A stretch of 64,000 nt of DNA, taken from Marinobacter mobilis (GTDB lineage Bacteria; Pseudomonadota; Gammaproteobacteria; Pseudomonadales; Oleiphilaceae). The notes beneath the pieces are model-generated. The model made no database searches. It was not told where the DNA came from and saw nothing but the letters and a program-made list of their open reading frames with translations. Of this stretch, positions 1 to 8,287 are shown one piece after another. The stretch covers positions 1 to 64,000 of the forward strand of contig NZ_FNNE01000009.1 in assembly GCF_900106945.1 (NCBI RefSeq), written 5' to 3'. Both the position numbers and the translations under genes were made by a program. Positions within the stretch are counted from its first letter, which is position 1. Each line of letters starts with the position of its first letter.

Positions 1-1560
1 CCCGGATTTCTCATAGGTCCCCAGCAAGTCTCGCAGACTGTGCGGGTTACCGCCATTACCGCTCATTGGCGGCCGTGACTGATCAATAATCGATCAATTC
101 CTGTTGTCCGGACACACGGCCCCCTTTCCCCCATTGAGTCGGGCCGGGGGAGCCCGGGCTTCTATCCCGGAACCAGTTGACGCACCAGGTCAGAGAGTTC
201 GTCTTTGTAAGGATAGGCATCGCTCATCAACACCCGTATGCGCCGAGTGTTGCGAATGATGACCGCGCCCACCTTGATCAGCTTCAGCCGCAGGTTACTG
301 GCGCTCATTCTCTCGAAGGGCGTCTTCTTCAAGTGGGCCCGTAATCGCTCGAACAGCGTGTAGGCAAAGCCCGACAGGAGCAACCGCCACTGATTGGTCC
401 ACCACCGCGTGCTGGAGGTGCGATCTGCGAACAGACACAACTGCTGATCCTTGATCCGGTTTTCCATGTCACCCCGGGCACAGTATTGCTCGTAGTAGAG
501 TTTAACGCCGTCGTCGTAACGGGAACTGATAATGAACCTGGGGTTGGCACCCAGTTCGCCTTCCTCCAGACGCGCGATCACCCAGCGGGGGTGTTTCCAG
601 GTTCGGGCCTGGTACTGGAACCGGTAGGTGGCGGAGACTTTTTCACCCAGTTCGTTGTGAGCCTTGCGAACCAGCATCGAGGGTACGTCTACCTCCTTGA
701 GCAGCCGGCTGTTCTTGCTGATGCCGACCAGATAGTCCACGTTGTTCCGGTCGCACCAGCTCAGCAATCGGGGACGGTAAAAGCCGCTGTCACCCCGGAA
801 CACGATGCGGGTATCCGGCCAGTACTGCCGGATGAACTTCACCAGCAGGGCCAGAATGGCCCAGCTATGGCGGCTGTCGCTTCGATTGCTGGTGCGCAGG
901 TAGCTCACCAACAGGTGACGGCCGCAGAACACGTACAGCGGGAAGTAACAATGGTGATCGTAGTAGGCGTTAAAGAACTTGCCGGGCTGGTCGCCATGCA
1001 CCGGAACGTCGGTGCCATCGAAGTCCAGCACGATTTCCTTGGGTGGGGCGTCGTGCTGCTCAATGAAGTGATGCCACAGCAGTTCGTGGGCCTTGACCAC
1101 GGCCTGCCGGTCCACGCGCTGCTCCATTCGGCACAGTGTTGATTTGCCCGCTAGAATGGCCGCTTCGCCAGTCGCGGTCTGAAGTGCCTGGTCAGCGCGT
1201 AACGTTTCGTGATCGTTCAGATCTTCGTATCCGGCGGCTACGCCAAAGACCCGTTGCCGGATCATGGTTTGAAGCTTGTGGCGAACCAGTACCGGATTAC
1301 GGGCATCGTCCAGCACCGTAGCCAGGCGCTGAGTGAGCTGGTGTTGGTTGTCGACTTCGCGAAGCAAAAGCAGGCCGGCATCGGAGGTGATATGACCACC
1401 GGAGAAATCGGCTTCAATTTGACGGCGAGACAGTGGCGAGAAGGTCAGTTTTTCAGGTACCATTTTGGATAGCGGCTGTTGGTGCTTGGTGAACGGTGTA
1501 AGGTCCTGAAACTATAGCACTTTCAGCCGCTTTCTTTTATCCCCTCATGAGAAATCCGGG
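1..1560 (-). mobile_element. IS1380-family insertion sequence, complete to its visible ends
   Basis: The first 14 bases of the window (CCCGGATTTCTCAT) are the exact reverse complement of bases 1547-1560, giving perfect 14-bp terminal inverted repeats around a single transposase gene on the minus strand. Size (about 1.56 kb), single ORF and terminal CC match the IS1380 family. A GC-rich inverted segment around 138-170 just downstream of the transposase stop may terminate its transcript. The left flank is outside the window, so a target duplication cannot be checked; the right flank begins CTAA. Confidence 0.88.
162..1463 (-). CDS. IS1380-family DDE transposase
   Basis: A 433-aa protein filling the insertion sequence. 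It catalyses excision and integration of the element through an RNase-H-like DDE active site. Likely acidic residues lie in LDFDGTD (about residue 146), in FRGDSGF (about residue 224) and the glutamate of YCARGDMENRIKD (about residue 335), the Y-(2)-R-(3)-E-(6)-K type signature of DDE transposases. ATG start at 1463; the frame is intact, so the element may be active. Length fits the family. Codon use is not obviously foreign. Confidence 0.92.
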   Translation of the reverse strand: MVPEKLTFSPLSRRQIEADFSGGHITSDAGLLLLREVDNQHQLTQRLATVLDDARNPVLVRHKLQTMIRQRVFGVAAGYEDLNDHETLRADQALQTATGEAAILAGKSTLCRMEQRVDRQAVVKAHELLWHHFIEQHDAPPKEIVLDFDGTDVPVHGDQPGKFFNAYYDHHCYFPLYVFCGRHLLVSYLRTSNRSDSRHSWAILALLVKFIRQYWPDTRIVFRGDSGFYRPRLLSWCDRNNVDYLVGISKNSRLLKEVDVPSMLVRKAHNELGEKVSATYRFQYQARTWKHPRWVIARLEEGELGANPRFIISSRYDDGVKLYYEQYCARGDMENRIKDQQLCLFADRTSSTRWWTNQWRLLLSGFAYTLFERLRAHLKKTPFERMSASNLRLKLIKVGAVIIRNTRRIRVLMSDAYPYKDELSDLVRQLVPG

Positions 1561-1890
1561 CTAACCAGCCAGATGTTCCATGTAGTCCGACGCTTCCTGC
1601 CTGGTAAAGAATTGCCCCAATCGTACAAATCCCGAGATGACGTTTGCCTTGATACCAACGACCCGACCGGAGGGATCCCTTTCAGTGACCCAATCATCAG
1701 GCAACCCGTCAATCAGATGGCAGGGTGCGGGACGGCCGTCGCCAAAGCGGGAGATTTCCACCTTACCGGTTCGGGAATCCCTAAAGGCAGGCACAAAGAA
1801 GGCCCGCGCATTATTCTCGCTTACGCCACCGGTGCCAGCGTATTGATGATTCTCTGCTTCAAGAAATGATGGTCGGTTCTGGACTTGCAT
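1561..1890 (-). CDS. hypothetical protein abutting the IS
   Basis: A 109-aa protein of unknown function. The start at 1890 is chosen because GGTGA lies six bases upstream; the frame stays open to a further start at 1944 without a better ribosome site. Its TAG stop (1561-1563) is the very first codon next to the IS right end, so the present C-terminus could be native or created by the insertion. The sequence is hydrophilic with a motif FRDSRTGKVEISRFGDGRPA and a DGLPDDWV segment; no signal peptide or membrane segment. It follows the HTH gene at 2074-2379 on the same strand and may be co-transcribed with it. I do not recognise the family. Confidence 0.6.
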   Translation of the reverse strand: MQVQNRPSFLEAENHQYAGTGGVSENNARAFFVPAFRDSRTGKVEISRFGDGRPAPCHLIDGLPDDWVTERDPSGRVVGIKANVISGFVRLGQFFTRQEASDYMEHLAG

Positions 1891-2073
1891 GTTCGTCACC
1901 CTCGCGCTTCTTAGCGACGTATGCCCGGCCTCCGGACTGAACAAAAAACAAACAACCTTGAAACTCTAACTTACCGCGTTTAGGGCTTGGAAGAAGTCTT
2001 CAAAAAGAGTCATTCAATTCATCATTTGGAACTAAGACTATGGGCGCTGTCTCCCCGGATGAAGAACCATTCC

Positions 2074-2379
2074 TCACAGCGCCTGATGAAGGAGATCCAG
2101 CTGAGACTCGCCGACCAGGGTTCGCTCTCGCTCAAACACAAGCCAGGCCCTGACGCGAGATTCCACCATTCTCCGATTCCGGCAACGCCAGACATAACGG
2201 CCGTCCGGGTTAATGGCACACTCCATCTGGGCGCCGTGTTTTCGGGCCGTGGCCATATGGCGCTTGAAGCTGCGGTCGGGCATGCCGCCAAACCTGGCTC
2301 GGAGCTCCTCCGACGTCAGGGCTTCGTGATCCAGTACGGCTGCAACTAATTCAAGGGTCGTTTTAAAATCGCGATACAT
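2074..2379 (-). CDS. small winged-helix-turn-helix-like protein
   Basis: A 101-aa basic protein. Residues 21-45 (TSEELRARF...DRSFKRHMATARKHG) read as a helix-turn-helix and RYVWR (61-65) as a short beta wing, followed by an arginine-rich C-terminal helix. It is therefore probably a DNA-binding protein, but I do not recognise a named family. The ATG at 2379 sits 22 bp from an array of five evenly phased palindromes (2401-2533) which also contains a candidate promoter for this gene; autoregulation through the array is a natural inference. The ribosome site is weak (GGG about 11 bases upstream). Confidence 0.62.
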   Translation of the reverse strand: MYRDFKTTLELVAAVLDHEALTSEELRARFGGMPDRSFKRHMATARKHGAQMECAINPDGRYVWRCRNRRMVESRVRAWLVFERERTLVGESQLDLLHQAL

Positions 2380-2400
2380 TCAGGTGCCCAGAAAAGACCC

Positions 2401-2533
2401 ATGCCAGTCATTGGCACGGGATTGGCGCGATGCCAAAATTTGGCGCGCAATTATAACGATGCCAGTTCCCGGCACAACCCACCCTTTATGCCACTTTCTG
2501 GCACGACCAATTTGGCATGCCAGTTTTCGGCAT
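2401..2533. repeat. five 17-bp palindromes at exact 29-bp period (iteron- or operator-like array)
   Basis: Copies start at 2401, 2430, 2459, 2488 and 2517, each exactly 29 bp apart. Consensus is ATGCCA-N5-YGGCRY: every left arm is ATGCCA, right arms are TGGCAC, TGGCGC, CGGCAC, TGGCAC and CGGCAT. The N5 centres (GTCAT, AAATT, GTTCC, CTTTC, GTTTT) and the 12-bp gaps between 17-bp units are not conserved. No sixth copy exists at 2372 or 2546. The array lies between the HTH gene (minus) and fdhD (plus). Confidence 0.9.
2450..2477 (-). promoter_or_regulatory. candidate sigma70 promoter inside the palindrome array
   Basis: On the minus strand there is a perfect TATAAT (2455-2450) between palindromes 2 and 3, with TTGTGC (2477-2472) 16 bp upstream. 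Transcription would start near 2443 and read through palindromes 1 and 2 into the HTH gene at 2379. Proteins bound to the array would cover this promoter. The -35 match is poor. Confidence 0.45.
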
Positions 2534-2667
2534 GTCATGGCCAGACCCCAGGCCTTCCTGAACGCTCCGTGATAGGCGGCACCTATCAAGCCATCATTTC
2601 AGGTGATTGGACATTTCCTGCGGGCTCTCATAGCCTGTAATTCTGCAATCCCGCTCTGGACGTCATT

Positions 2668-3498
2668 ATGCTGCAACCCGAAAAAGCAGACCCGATTCGA
2701 ATGGAGATCAATCCGCTGCCTGACGACATCGCAGCCTTTGATTACCGTGAACTCGGCACTGGCGACGCCAACGTCAAAACCCCCCTGGCCCGCGAAACCG
2801 CGCTCGCCATCAGCTACAACAACATCAGCCACGCCGTCATGATGGTATCTCCCGAGGACCTTGAGGATTTTGTCATTGGCTTCAGTCTGGCCAACGATAT
2901 CGTGCATTCCGCGGACGAAATCTATGACATCCAGATCGCGCCATCCGGGGACAGCCATCAGGCGAACCTGGTCGTTTCAAGCCGGGCGCAATGGGCGCTG
3001 AAGAAAGAACGCCGACAGCTTGCAGGCAACAGCAGCTGCGGCCTTTGCGGGATAGAAGCGATCGAACGGGCAATGCCTGAGCTCAACGCCCTGCCCCCCA
3101 CTCCTGTTCCGGCACACACCCTGTTCACCAACCTGCGTGACCGGATGGCTGCCGCGCAGAAAATGGCAAGCGCCAGTGGCGCATTGCATGCTGCCGTTTA
3201 TATTGACGGTAGCGGGTCGGTCACTCTGTGTCGGGAAGACATTGGCCGGCATAACGCACTCGACAAGCTTATCGGAGCGATGACTCGTGGCCAGCACGAT
3301 ACCCGGGAAGGATTTGTCGCAGTCACCAGTCGCTGCGGCCTGGAACTGGTGCTCAAAGCCGTGCGCGCAAGAATCGCCACCCTCGTCTGCTTGTCAGCCC
3401 CCACCTCTCTGACTGTCCAGTGGGCTCGCCGGTACGGTCTCAACCTGATTCACATCCCCCACCACAGCGCCCCCAGACTCTACAGCCCGGCACCTTAA
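2668..3498 (+). CDS. fdhD: formate dehydrogenase accessory sulfurtransferase FdhD
   Basis: A 276-aa cytoplasmic protein that passes sulfur from IscS to the molybdenum cofactor of formate dehydrogenases, which they need for activity. Family marks are visible: the sulfur-carrying CxxC in SSCGLCG (Cys124/Cys127), the motif REDIGRHNALDK and SRCGLELVLKA. Length is normal for FdhD. It is convergent with the molybdopterin oxidoreductase at 3527-5863, its probable client. No clear Shine-Dalgarno precedes the ATG at 2668; a start at codon 12 (2701) is possible. Confidence 0.93.
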   Translation: MLQPEKADPIRMEINPLPDDIAAFDYRELGTGDANVKTPLARETALAISYNNISHAVMMVSPEDLEDFVIGFSLANDIVHSADEIYDIQIAPSGDSHQANLVVSSRAQWALKKERRQLAGNSSCGLCGIEAIERAMPELNALPPTPVPAHTLFTNLRDRMAAAQKMASASGALHAAVYIDGSGSVTLCREDIGRHNALDKLIGAMTRGQHDTREGFVAVTSRCGLELVLKAVRARIATLVCLSAPTSLTVQWARRYGLNLIHIPHHSAPRLYSPAP

Positions 3499-3519
3499 GG
3501 CCGGCTGCCACAGCCGGCC
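3499..3519. terminator. hairpin between convergent fdhD and oxidoreductase genes
   Basis: Perfect 9-bp GC-rich stem (GGCCGGCTG / CAGCCGGCC) with a CCA loop, directly after the fdhD stop and seven bases from the stop of the convergent gene. There is no T-run on either side, so it is a probable bidirectional transcription barrier rather than a classical intrinsic terminator. Confidence 0.55.
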
Positions 3520-3526
3520 GATAACA

Positions 3527-5863
3527 TCACGATGAGCGCGAGGGAATTCGGTTCGTCGGCGCAGCCTTAAGCAAACGGATTGCAATGAATTTGGAGGTTG
3601 GCGTAAACGTTCGGTCGCCAAAGCTCTCCAGCGGAACCAGAGGGTTCGTTTCCGGATAGTAAGCCGCAGCCTGGCCGACCGGGATGTCGTACGGAACCAG
3701 GGTAAATCCGCTCACCCGGCGCTCAATGCCATCACTCCAGAGGGAAATCAGGTCCACCTTGTCCCCCGCCTGAAAACCCAGGCGCTGAATGTCGTCACGA
3801 TTTACGAACACCACCTCTCTCAAACCAAAAACCCCCCGATAGCGATCATCCAGTCCATAGACCGTGGTGTTGTATTGGTCGTGAGAGCGCATGGTCTGGA
3901 GTATAAGGTCTGGCGTCTTCCCTTGTTCAAGGACGGCGCTGTTGATGAGAGAGGCGGGTAATTCGCTTGCGCTAAATCTCGCTTTTCCACTCGCCGTGTT
4001 CCAGCTCCTGGCCGCTGCAGCATTGGGAAGATGGAACCCGCCGGGCGCCTTGAGCTTGTCGTTGAATCCCTCAAAACCTGGAATAGTATCCGCGATTAAC
4101 TCCCGGATTCTTCCGTAGTCAGCCACCAGCTCATCCCAGTCTACGGGATGGTCGCCCAAGGTCGCCTTTGCAATGCCGGCAATAATTGCAGGCTCCGAAC
4201 GCAAATGCGGAGATTTAGGCTTTAGCTGACCATGGGAAATATGAACCATGCTGAAGGTGTCTTCAACCGTTACGCCCTGAGGGCCGCTGGCCTGCAGGTC
4301 AATCTCCGTTCGCCCGAGGCACGGAAGGATCAGTGAATCACGGCCAGTCACCAGATGCGAACGGTTCAGTTTGGTGGCGATATTCACGGTTAAATCGCAT
4401 TGGCGCAACGCGGCATGCGTTCGCTCGCTATCGGGCGTGGCCTGGGCAAAGTTTCCACCAAGAGCCACAAACACCTTCGCCTGTTGTTGCTCCATGGCCT
4501 GAATAGCCTGAACCGTGTTGTGGCCAGGCTGCCGGGGGACCGCAAACTTAAACCGTTTTTCAAGAGCGTTCAGCAGCCCTTCCGGCGGTTTCTCATCAAT
4601 ACCCATGGTTCGGTCGCCCTGGACATTGCTGTGGCCGCGAACCGGCGACAACCCTGCGCCAGGCTTACCTACGTTGCCGCGCAACAACTGGAGGTTGACG
4701 ATTTCCTGAACGGTCGCAACCGAGTGCCGGTGCTGGGTGATACCCATAGCCCAGCACATGATGACCCGCTCCGCCTGCCGGTACATTTTGGCCGCCGTTT
4801 CCAGTTCCTCCAGGCTAAGCCCCGACTGCCCAACAATCTGATCCCAGCTGGTGCCATCGATAGCCGACAGATAAGCATCAAGCCCGTCGGTGTGTTGCTG
4901 CAGGAAGTCATGGTCAAACACCGGCGCGTCGTTGCGTTCCCGGGCTTGCCGCTCCCATGCCAGCAGATACTTCGCAATGCCACGCATAACTGCCATGTCG
5001 CCACCCAGCGCAGGGCGAAAATAAGCCGTATTGGTGGGTTCTGAGTCGTTGCTGAGCATTTCAAGTGGATGTTGGGGATGCTGGAATCGCTCAAGCCCGC
5101 GTTCTTTGAGGGGGTTAAAGCAGACCACCTGAGCACCCCGTTGCACGGCCTCCCGAAGCGGCTCCAGCATTCTCGGATGATTCGTGCCCGGGTTCTGGCC
5201 GAGGATGAAGATCGCATCGGCCTTGGCAAAGTCATCGAATACCACCGTGCCCTTGCCCACACCAACGGAATCTTTCATGCCCAGCCCACTGGCTTCATGA
5301 CACATGTTTGAGCAATCGGGGAAATTATTGGTTCCGTAGGCCCTGACAAACAGCTGGTAGAGGAATGCGGCCTCATTGCTGGCGCGGCCGGACGTATAGA
5401 ATTCCGCCTGGTTCGGCGATTCAAGCTCGTTCAGGTGTCGGGCGATAAGCCCAAACGCCTCGTCCCAGGATGTTTCAACATAATGATCGGTCTCTGCATC
5501 GTACCGCATCGGATGCGTCAGGCGCCCCTGATACTCGAGCCAGTAATCCGATTGGCGGGTAAGATCAGACACCCGGTGACGGGCAAAGAATTCAGGCCCT
5601 ACGGTGCGGCCCGATGCCTCCCAGTTCACGGCTTTCGCGCCATTTTCGCAGAACTTGACCAGACCATCTTCGCGGGACTCACCCCAGGCGCATCCCGGGC
5701 AATCAAAGCCCTGATCCTGGTTGGTTTTGAGCATGGCCCGAAGGTTCTTGAGGCCGTTCTCGCTGGCTAGCCAGTTGCGGGCAACGCTCTTCAGGGCTCC
5801 CCAGCCTGCCGCGGGTCCTTCGTACTGTCTGACGTATTGCCTGGCAGTTTTTTTACCACTCAT
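3527..5863 (-). CDS. FdhF/YdeP-type molybdopterin oxidoreductase alpha subunit
   Basis: A 778-aa cytoplasmic oxidoreductase of the formate-dehydrogenase-like family (E. coli YdeP relatives) that binds bis-molybdopterin-guanine dinucleotide. The N-terminus carries CPGCAWGE and a third cysteine (Cys55, Cys58, Cys72), followed by the long molybdopterin-binding region and a C-terminal dinucleotide-binding barrel. No selenocysteine codon is evident. Substrate is unproven; formate is suggested by the neighbouring fdhD. The ATG at 5863 is preferred over the GTG at 5869 because GGGAG lies nine bases before the ATG but only three before the GTG. No other subunits are encoded nearby. A LysR gene diverges from it. 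Confidence 0.88.
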   Translation of the reverse strand: MSGKKTARQYVRQYEGPAAGWGALKSVARNWLASENGLKNLRAMLKTNQDQGFDCPGCAWGESREDGLVKFCENGAKAVNWEASGRTVGPEFFARHRVSDLTRQSDYWLEYQGRLTHPMRYDAETDHYVETSWDEAFGLIARHLNELESPNQAEFYTSGRASNEAAFLYQLFVRAYGTNNFPDCSNMCHEASGLGMKDSVGVGKGTVVFDDFAKADAIFILGQNPGTNHPRMLEPLREAVQRGAQVVCFNPLKERGLERFQHPQHPLEMLSNDSEPTNTAYFRPALGGDMAVMRGIAKYLLAWERQARERNDAPVFDHDFLQQHTDGLDAYLSAIDGTSWDQIVGQSGLSLEELETAAKMYRQAERVIMCWAMGITQHRHSVATVQEIVNLQLLRGNVGKPGAGLSPVRGHSNVQGDRTMGIDEKPPEGLLNALEKRFKFAVPRQPGHNTVQAIQAMEQQQAKVFVALGGNFAQATPDSERTHAALRQCDLTVNIATKLNRSHLVTGRDSLILPCLGRTEIDLQASGPQGVTVEDTFSMVHISHGQLKPKSPHLRSEPAIIAGIAKATLGDHPVDWDELVADYGRIRELIADTIPGFEGFNDKLKAPGGFHLPNAAAARSWNTASGKARFSASELPASLINSAVLEQGKTPDLILQTMRSHDQYNTTVYGLDDRYRGVFGLREVVFVNRDDIQRLGFQAGDKVDLISLWSDGIERRVSGFTLVPYDIPVGQAAAYYPETNPLVPLESFGDRTFTPTSKFIAIRLLKAAPTNRIPSRSS

Positions 5864-6106
5864 GACCACTTGCTCCCGTTACCCGATTGCAGACGATGGG
5901 TGAAAGCGCGCCAAATGACTCACCACCCCGCCTATCAATGTATTTCCCTTGTCCTGGAGCGTCCAATCGAAAGCCGTGATGGCATGATTGGCCGCCTCTA
6001 TCGCCTTTTCGGAGCGTCTGCCCGAAAGCGATGGCCGACGGTGTTTGCCTGCACCATCCGGATGGGTGAGAATTCAACTACCTACCTACAATGGCCGCCC
6101 GACACC

Positions 6107-7015
6107 ATGGACATTAAACAGCTCAGGTTTTTGCTCGCGCTCGACCAGACCCGTCATTTCGGTAAGGCCGCAGAACGGTGCCACGTAACCCAGCCGACAC
6201 TCTCGATGCGTATCCGCAATCTCGAAGAGGAGCTTGATCTGACCCTTGTAAATCGGGGGCAACGATTTGAAGGATTTACGGACGCCGGCGAACGCATCCT
6301 TGCCTGGGCCAGAACACTTCTCAACGCCCATGATGGCCTTAAAGCCGAAGCTGCGAGCTGCCGGGGACAATTGGTAGGGAGGTTGCGCCTGGGGACTGTG
6401 CCGCTATCGAGCATCAACCCGATGGCATTGATCAGGCCGCTGAGAGACAAGCACCCTGAGCTTCATTTCCAGTTGGTGTCCATGAGTTCCGAAAAGGTCA
6501 TCGATAGTCTGAGCCGTAATCAGATCGACCTTGGGTTGTGCTATCTGGATAATTTTGACGCCCGCCACTTTGACGTTCTGGAGCTGGCGCCTACCCGCAT
6601 GGGACTTCTTCATGATCTTCGCTATCACAGCTTTGAGCAGCACGAACTAAGCTGGGAGGATGTCAGTGAGGTGCCTTTGGGGATGTTGAACGAAGGCATG
6701 CATTATCAGCAGTCAATCGCTCTGAATTTCCGCAGCCGGGGCCTGGAACCCGACGCACTGCTTGAAAGCGACTCCGCATTTGAGCTTCTACAGGCTGTTA
6801 ACGCCGGTATTTGCTGCGCCATCATGCCTCTGGATAATGGCGTGGAAACCCTGAACGATCACCTGCGACTGATCCCGATCAGGGAGGGTCACACCAACGC
6901 AGCCATGGGCCTTCTGATGCGCAAGACAGAGCCGCGATCACCGCTCGCCGAGACCTGTTTTGAGGAAGCAAAATCTGTTTTTGCGAACGACAACGAATGT
7001 ACCAACCGCGGCTAG
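6107..7015 (+). CDS. LysR-family transcriptional regulator
   Basis: A 302-aa protein with the N-terminal LysR winged helix-turn-helix (residues 1-60, FLLALDQTRHFGKAAERC...QPTLSMRI) and a C-terminal effector-binding domain (about 90-290). The start at 6107 gives the canonical MDIKQLRFLLAL; the frame is open further upstream to 5837 but overlaps the divergent oxidoreductase start. It is divergent from the molybdopterin oxidoreductase, the usual arrangement of a LysR activator and its target, with 243 bp of shared control region. Stops 12 bp from the convergent AraC gene. Confidence 0.9.
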   Translation: MDIKQLRFLLALDQTRHFGKAAERCHVTQPTLSMRIRNLEEELDLTLVNRGQRFEGFTDAGERILAWARTLLNAHDGLKAEAASCRGQLVGRLRLGTVPLSSINPMALIRPLRDKHPELHFQLVSMSSEKVIDSLSRNQIDLGLCYLDNFDARHFDVLELAPTRMGLLHDLRYHSFEQHELSWEDVSEVPLGMLNEGMHYQQSIALNFRSRGLEPDALLESDSAFELLQAVNAGICCAIMPLDNGVETLNDHLRLIPIREGHTNAAMGLLMRKTEPRSPLAETCFEEAKSVFANDNECTNRG

Positions 7016-7027
7016 CCGAAGCCACGG

Positions 7028-8020
7028 TCATAGGCTTGGTTGCCCTTTGCGGAAACGGCCTGGTGTGCAGTTAAACCAACGTTTGAAGGCGCGATTGAAG
7101 TTCGCGACTTCATCGTAGCCAAGCTGCATCGACACCACATCGATTTTGTATGGCGTTTTTTTCAGCATGTAGGTCGCATAATCCTTTTTCATCTCTTCCA
7201 CCAAGGACTTGAATGTCTCACCTTCCTGATGGAGCTTGCGGATCAGTGTGCTTTTAGAGATGGCCAATGTATTGGCGGCCTCTTCAAGCGAGAGCTTGAA
7301 GTTTTTGGTCGATTTCACCAAGTCCCGTATTTTAAAGGACATGGACTGATCCTGATGCAGCCTCGACATCTGGGACTGCAGCTGTTCTGTCGCAACCCTG
7401 ACGTAGGCAGGGTCTGAGCCGATGCAGGGAATCTCAAGAAACGAGGCCGGAAAGGTCAGTTGAGCCACCGGCTGGTCAAACACATGGCGAGCTGGAATAT
7501 GCTCCAGGTACACGTCGTGCCATTCAGGCGCGGGATATGGGTACTCCAGGACGCACTGCTCTGCCTTCTTGCCGATGGCAAACCGGAGTATATTGAACAT
7601 GACCATATAAAATGAGTCATAAATACTTACTTCACTGTCGCCCCAGGAAGTCTTGGGGGTGAGGCGTATACGAGCCAGTTCATCATCCTTTTCAAACCGG
7701 ATATCGACAATCTGGGTTCGTGTGCGGTGGTATTCAGCGACCAGCGACAAGCACTGATCAAGATCCCGCGAATGTGAAATCGCGGCGCCCAGAGAGCCGT
7801 GACTCGATACCGCGATACTGGCCCCTACTTCAAGCCCCAGCGCCCCACTGCGCCTGTGCCTGAGAAGATCGATCAGCCGTAACAGTTGAGAAAATGGAAC
7901 CTGAGACTCTCCGGCTTCAAAGCCAGGCGCAAGCAGCTTCTCGTCCAGCTCTATGCCTTCCTCTTCTGCATATCGAAGGTAATGATTGTAATAACAGCTT
8001 GAGATTCCGGATGTATCCAT
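7028..8020 (-). CDS. AraC-family regulator (arabinose-bd-like N-domain type)
   Basis: A 330-aa protein with an N-terminal ligand-sensing domain (about 20-200) of the OruR/ArgR-like AraC group and a C-terminal double helix-turn-helix (about 235-328), including LSLEEAANTLAISKSTLIRKLHQEG and the closing FNRAFKRWFNCTPGRFRKGQ. It is one of four regulators of the same architecture in the window. It lies downstream of and parallel to the solute-binding protein gene, separated by a terminator, and probably has its own promoter within 8021-8200, where two perfect palindromes occur. Confidence 0.9.
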   Translation of the reverse strand: MDTSGISSCYYNHYLRYAEEEGIELDEKLLAPGFEAGESQVPFSQLLRLIDLLRHRRSGALGLEVGASIAVSSHGSLGAAISHSRDLDQCLSLVAEYHRTRTQIVDIRFEKDDELARIRLTPKTSWGDSEVSIYDSFYMVMFNILRFAIGKKAEQCVLEYPYPAPEWHDVYLEHIPARHVFDQPVAQLTFPASFLEIPCIGSDPAYVRVATEQLQSQMSRLHQDQSMSFKIRDLVKSTKNFKLSLEEAANTLAISKSTLIRKLHQEGETFKSLVEEMKKDYATYMLKKTPYKIDVVSMQLGYDEVANFNRAFKRWFNCTPGRFRKGQPSL

Positions 8021-8094
8021 GTCTTTTTATTGTTTTGAGTTGACCAGTGTTCTTGTGTGCGGGCTTCTGATGTAGAGACATTGGCGCTCCTGCT

Positions 8095-8152
8095 GGCCAT
8101 GCGCATGGCCCTTGGCTAGAAGCGGCAGGGATATCTGTACATTTGTACAAAT
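8095..8152. promoter_or_regulatory. two perfect palindromes upstream of the AraC gene
   Basis: GGCCATGCGCATGGCC (8095-8110, 16 bp) and ATTTGTACAAAT (8141-8152, 12 bp) are perfect inverted repeats 75-132 bp upstream of the AraC start at 8020. They are plausible operators for dimeric regulators; neither matches a site I can name with confidence. Confidence 0.4.
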
Positions 8153-8216
8153 TAGACTCTACACCTATCGCAAGTCAACCATTCGAAAACGACATCATTC
8201 AGAATACATCGTGCAC

Positions 8217-8251
8217 AAAACAAAAAGCCCTGCGCGTCGAAACGCACAGGG
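8217..8251 (-). terminator. intrinsic terminator of the solute-binding protein gene
   Basis: On the minus strand CCCTGTGCGT-TTCG-ACGCGCAGGG (8251-8228; one mismatch pair) is followed by CTTTTTGTTTT (8227-8217). It lies 37 bp after the stop of the gene at 8288. Confidence 0.85.
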
Positions 8252-8287
8252 AGCCGGAGGAATTAGCGACAAGAGTATGAAGGGGCA

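Noticed and set aside
486..1142. 218-codon plus-strand ORF within the IS
   Set aside because: Antisense to the transposase; no known accessory gene in IS1380 elements matches it.
2401..2533. CRISPR array
   Set aside because: The repeated units are 17-bp palindromes with variable centres and 12-bp gaps; there are no 25-40-bp spacers and no cas genes.
2401..2533. sigma54 promoter
   Set aside because: TGGCAC occurs in the palindrome arms, but no TTGC element follows at the required -12 spacing.
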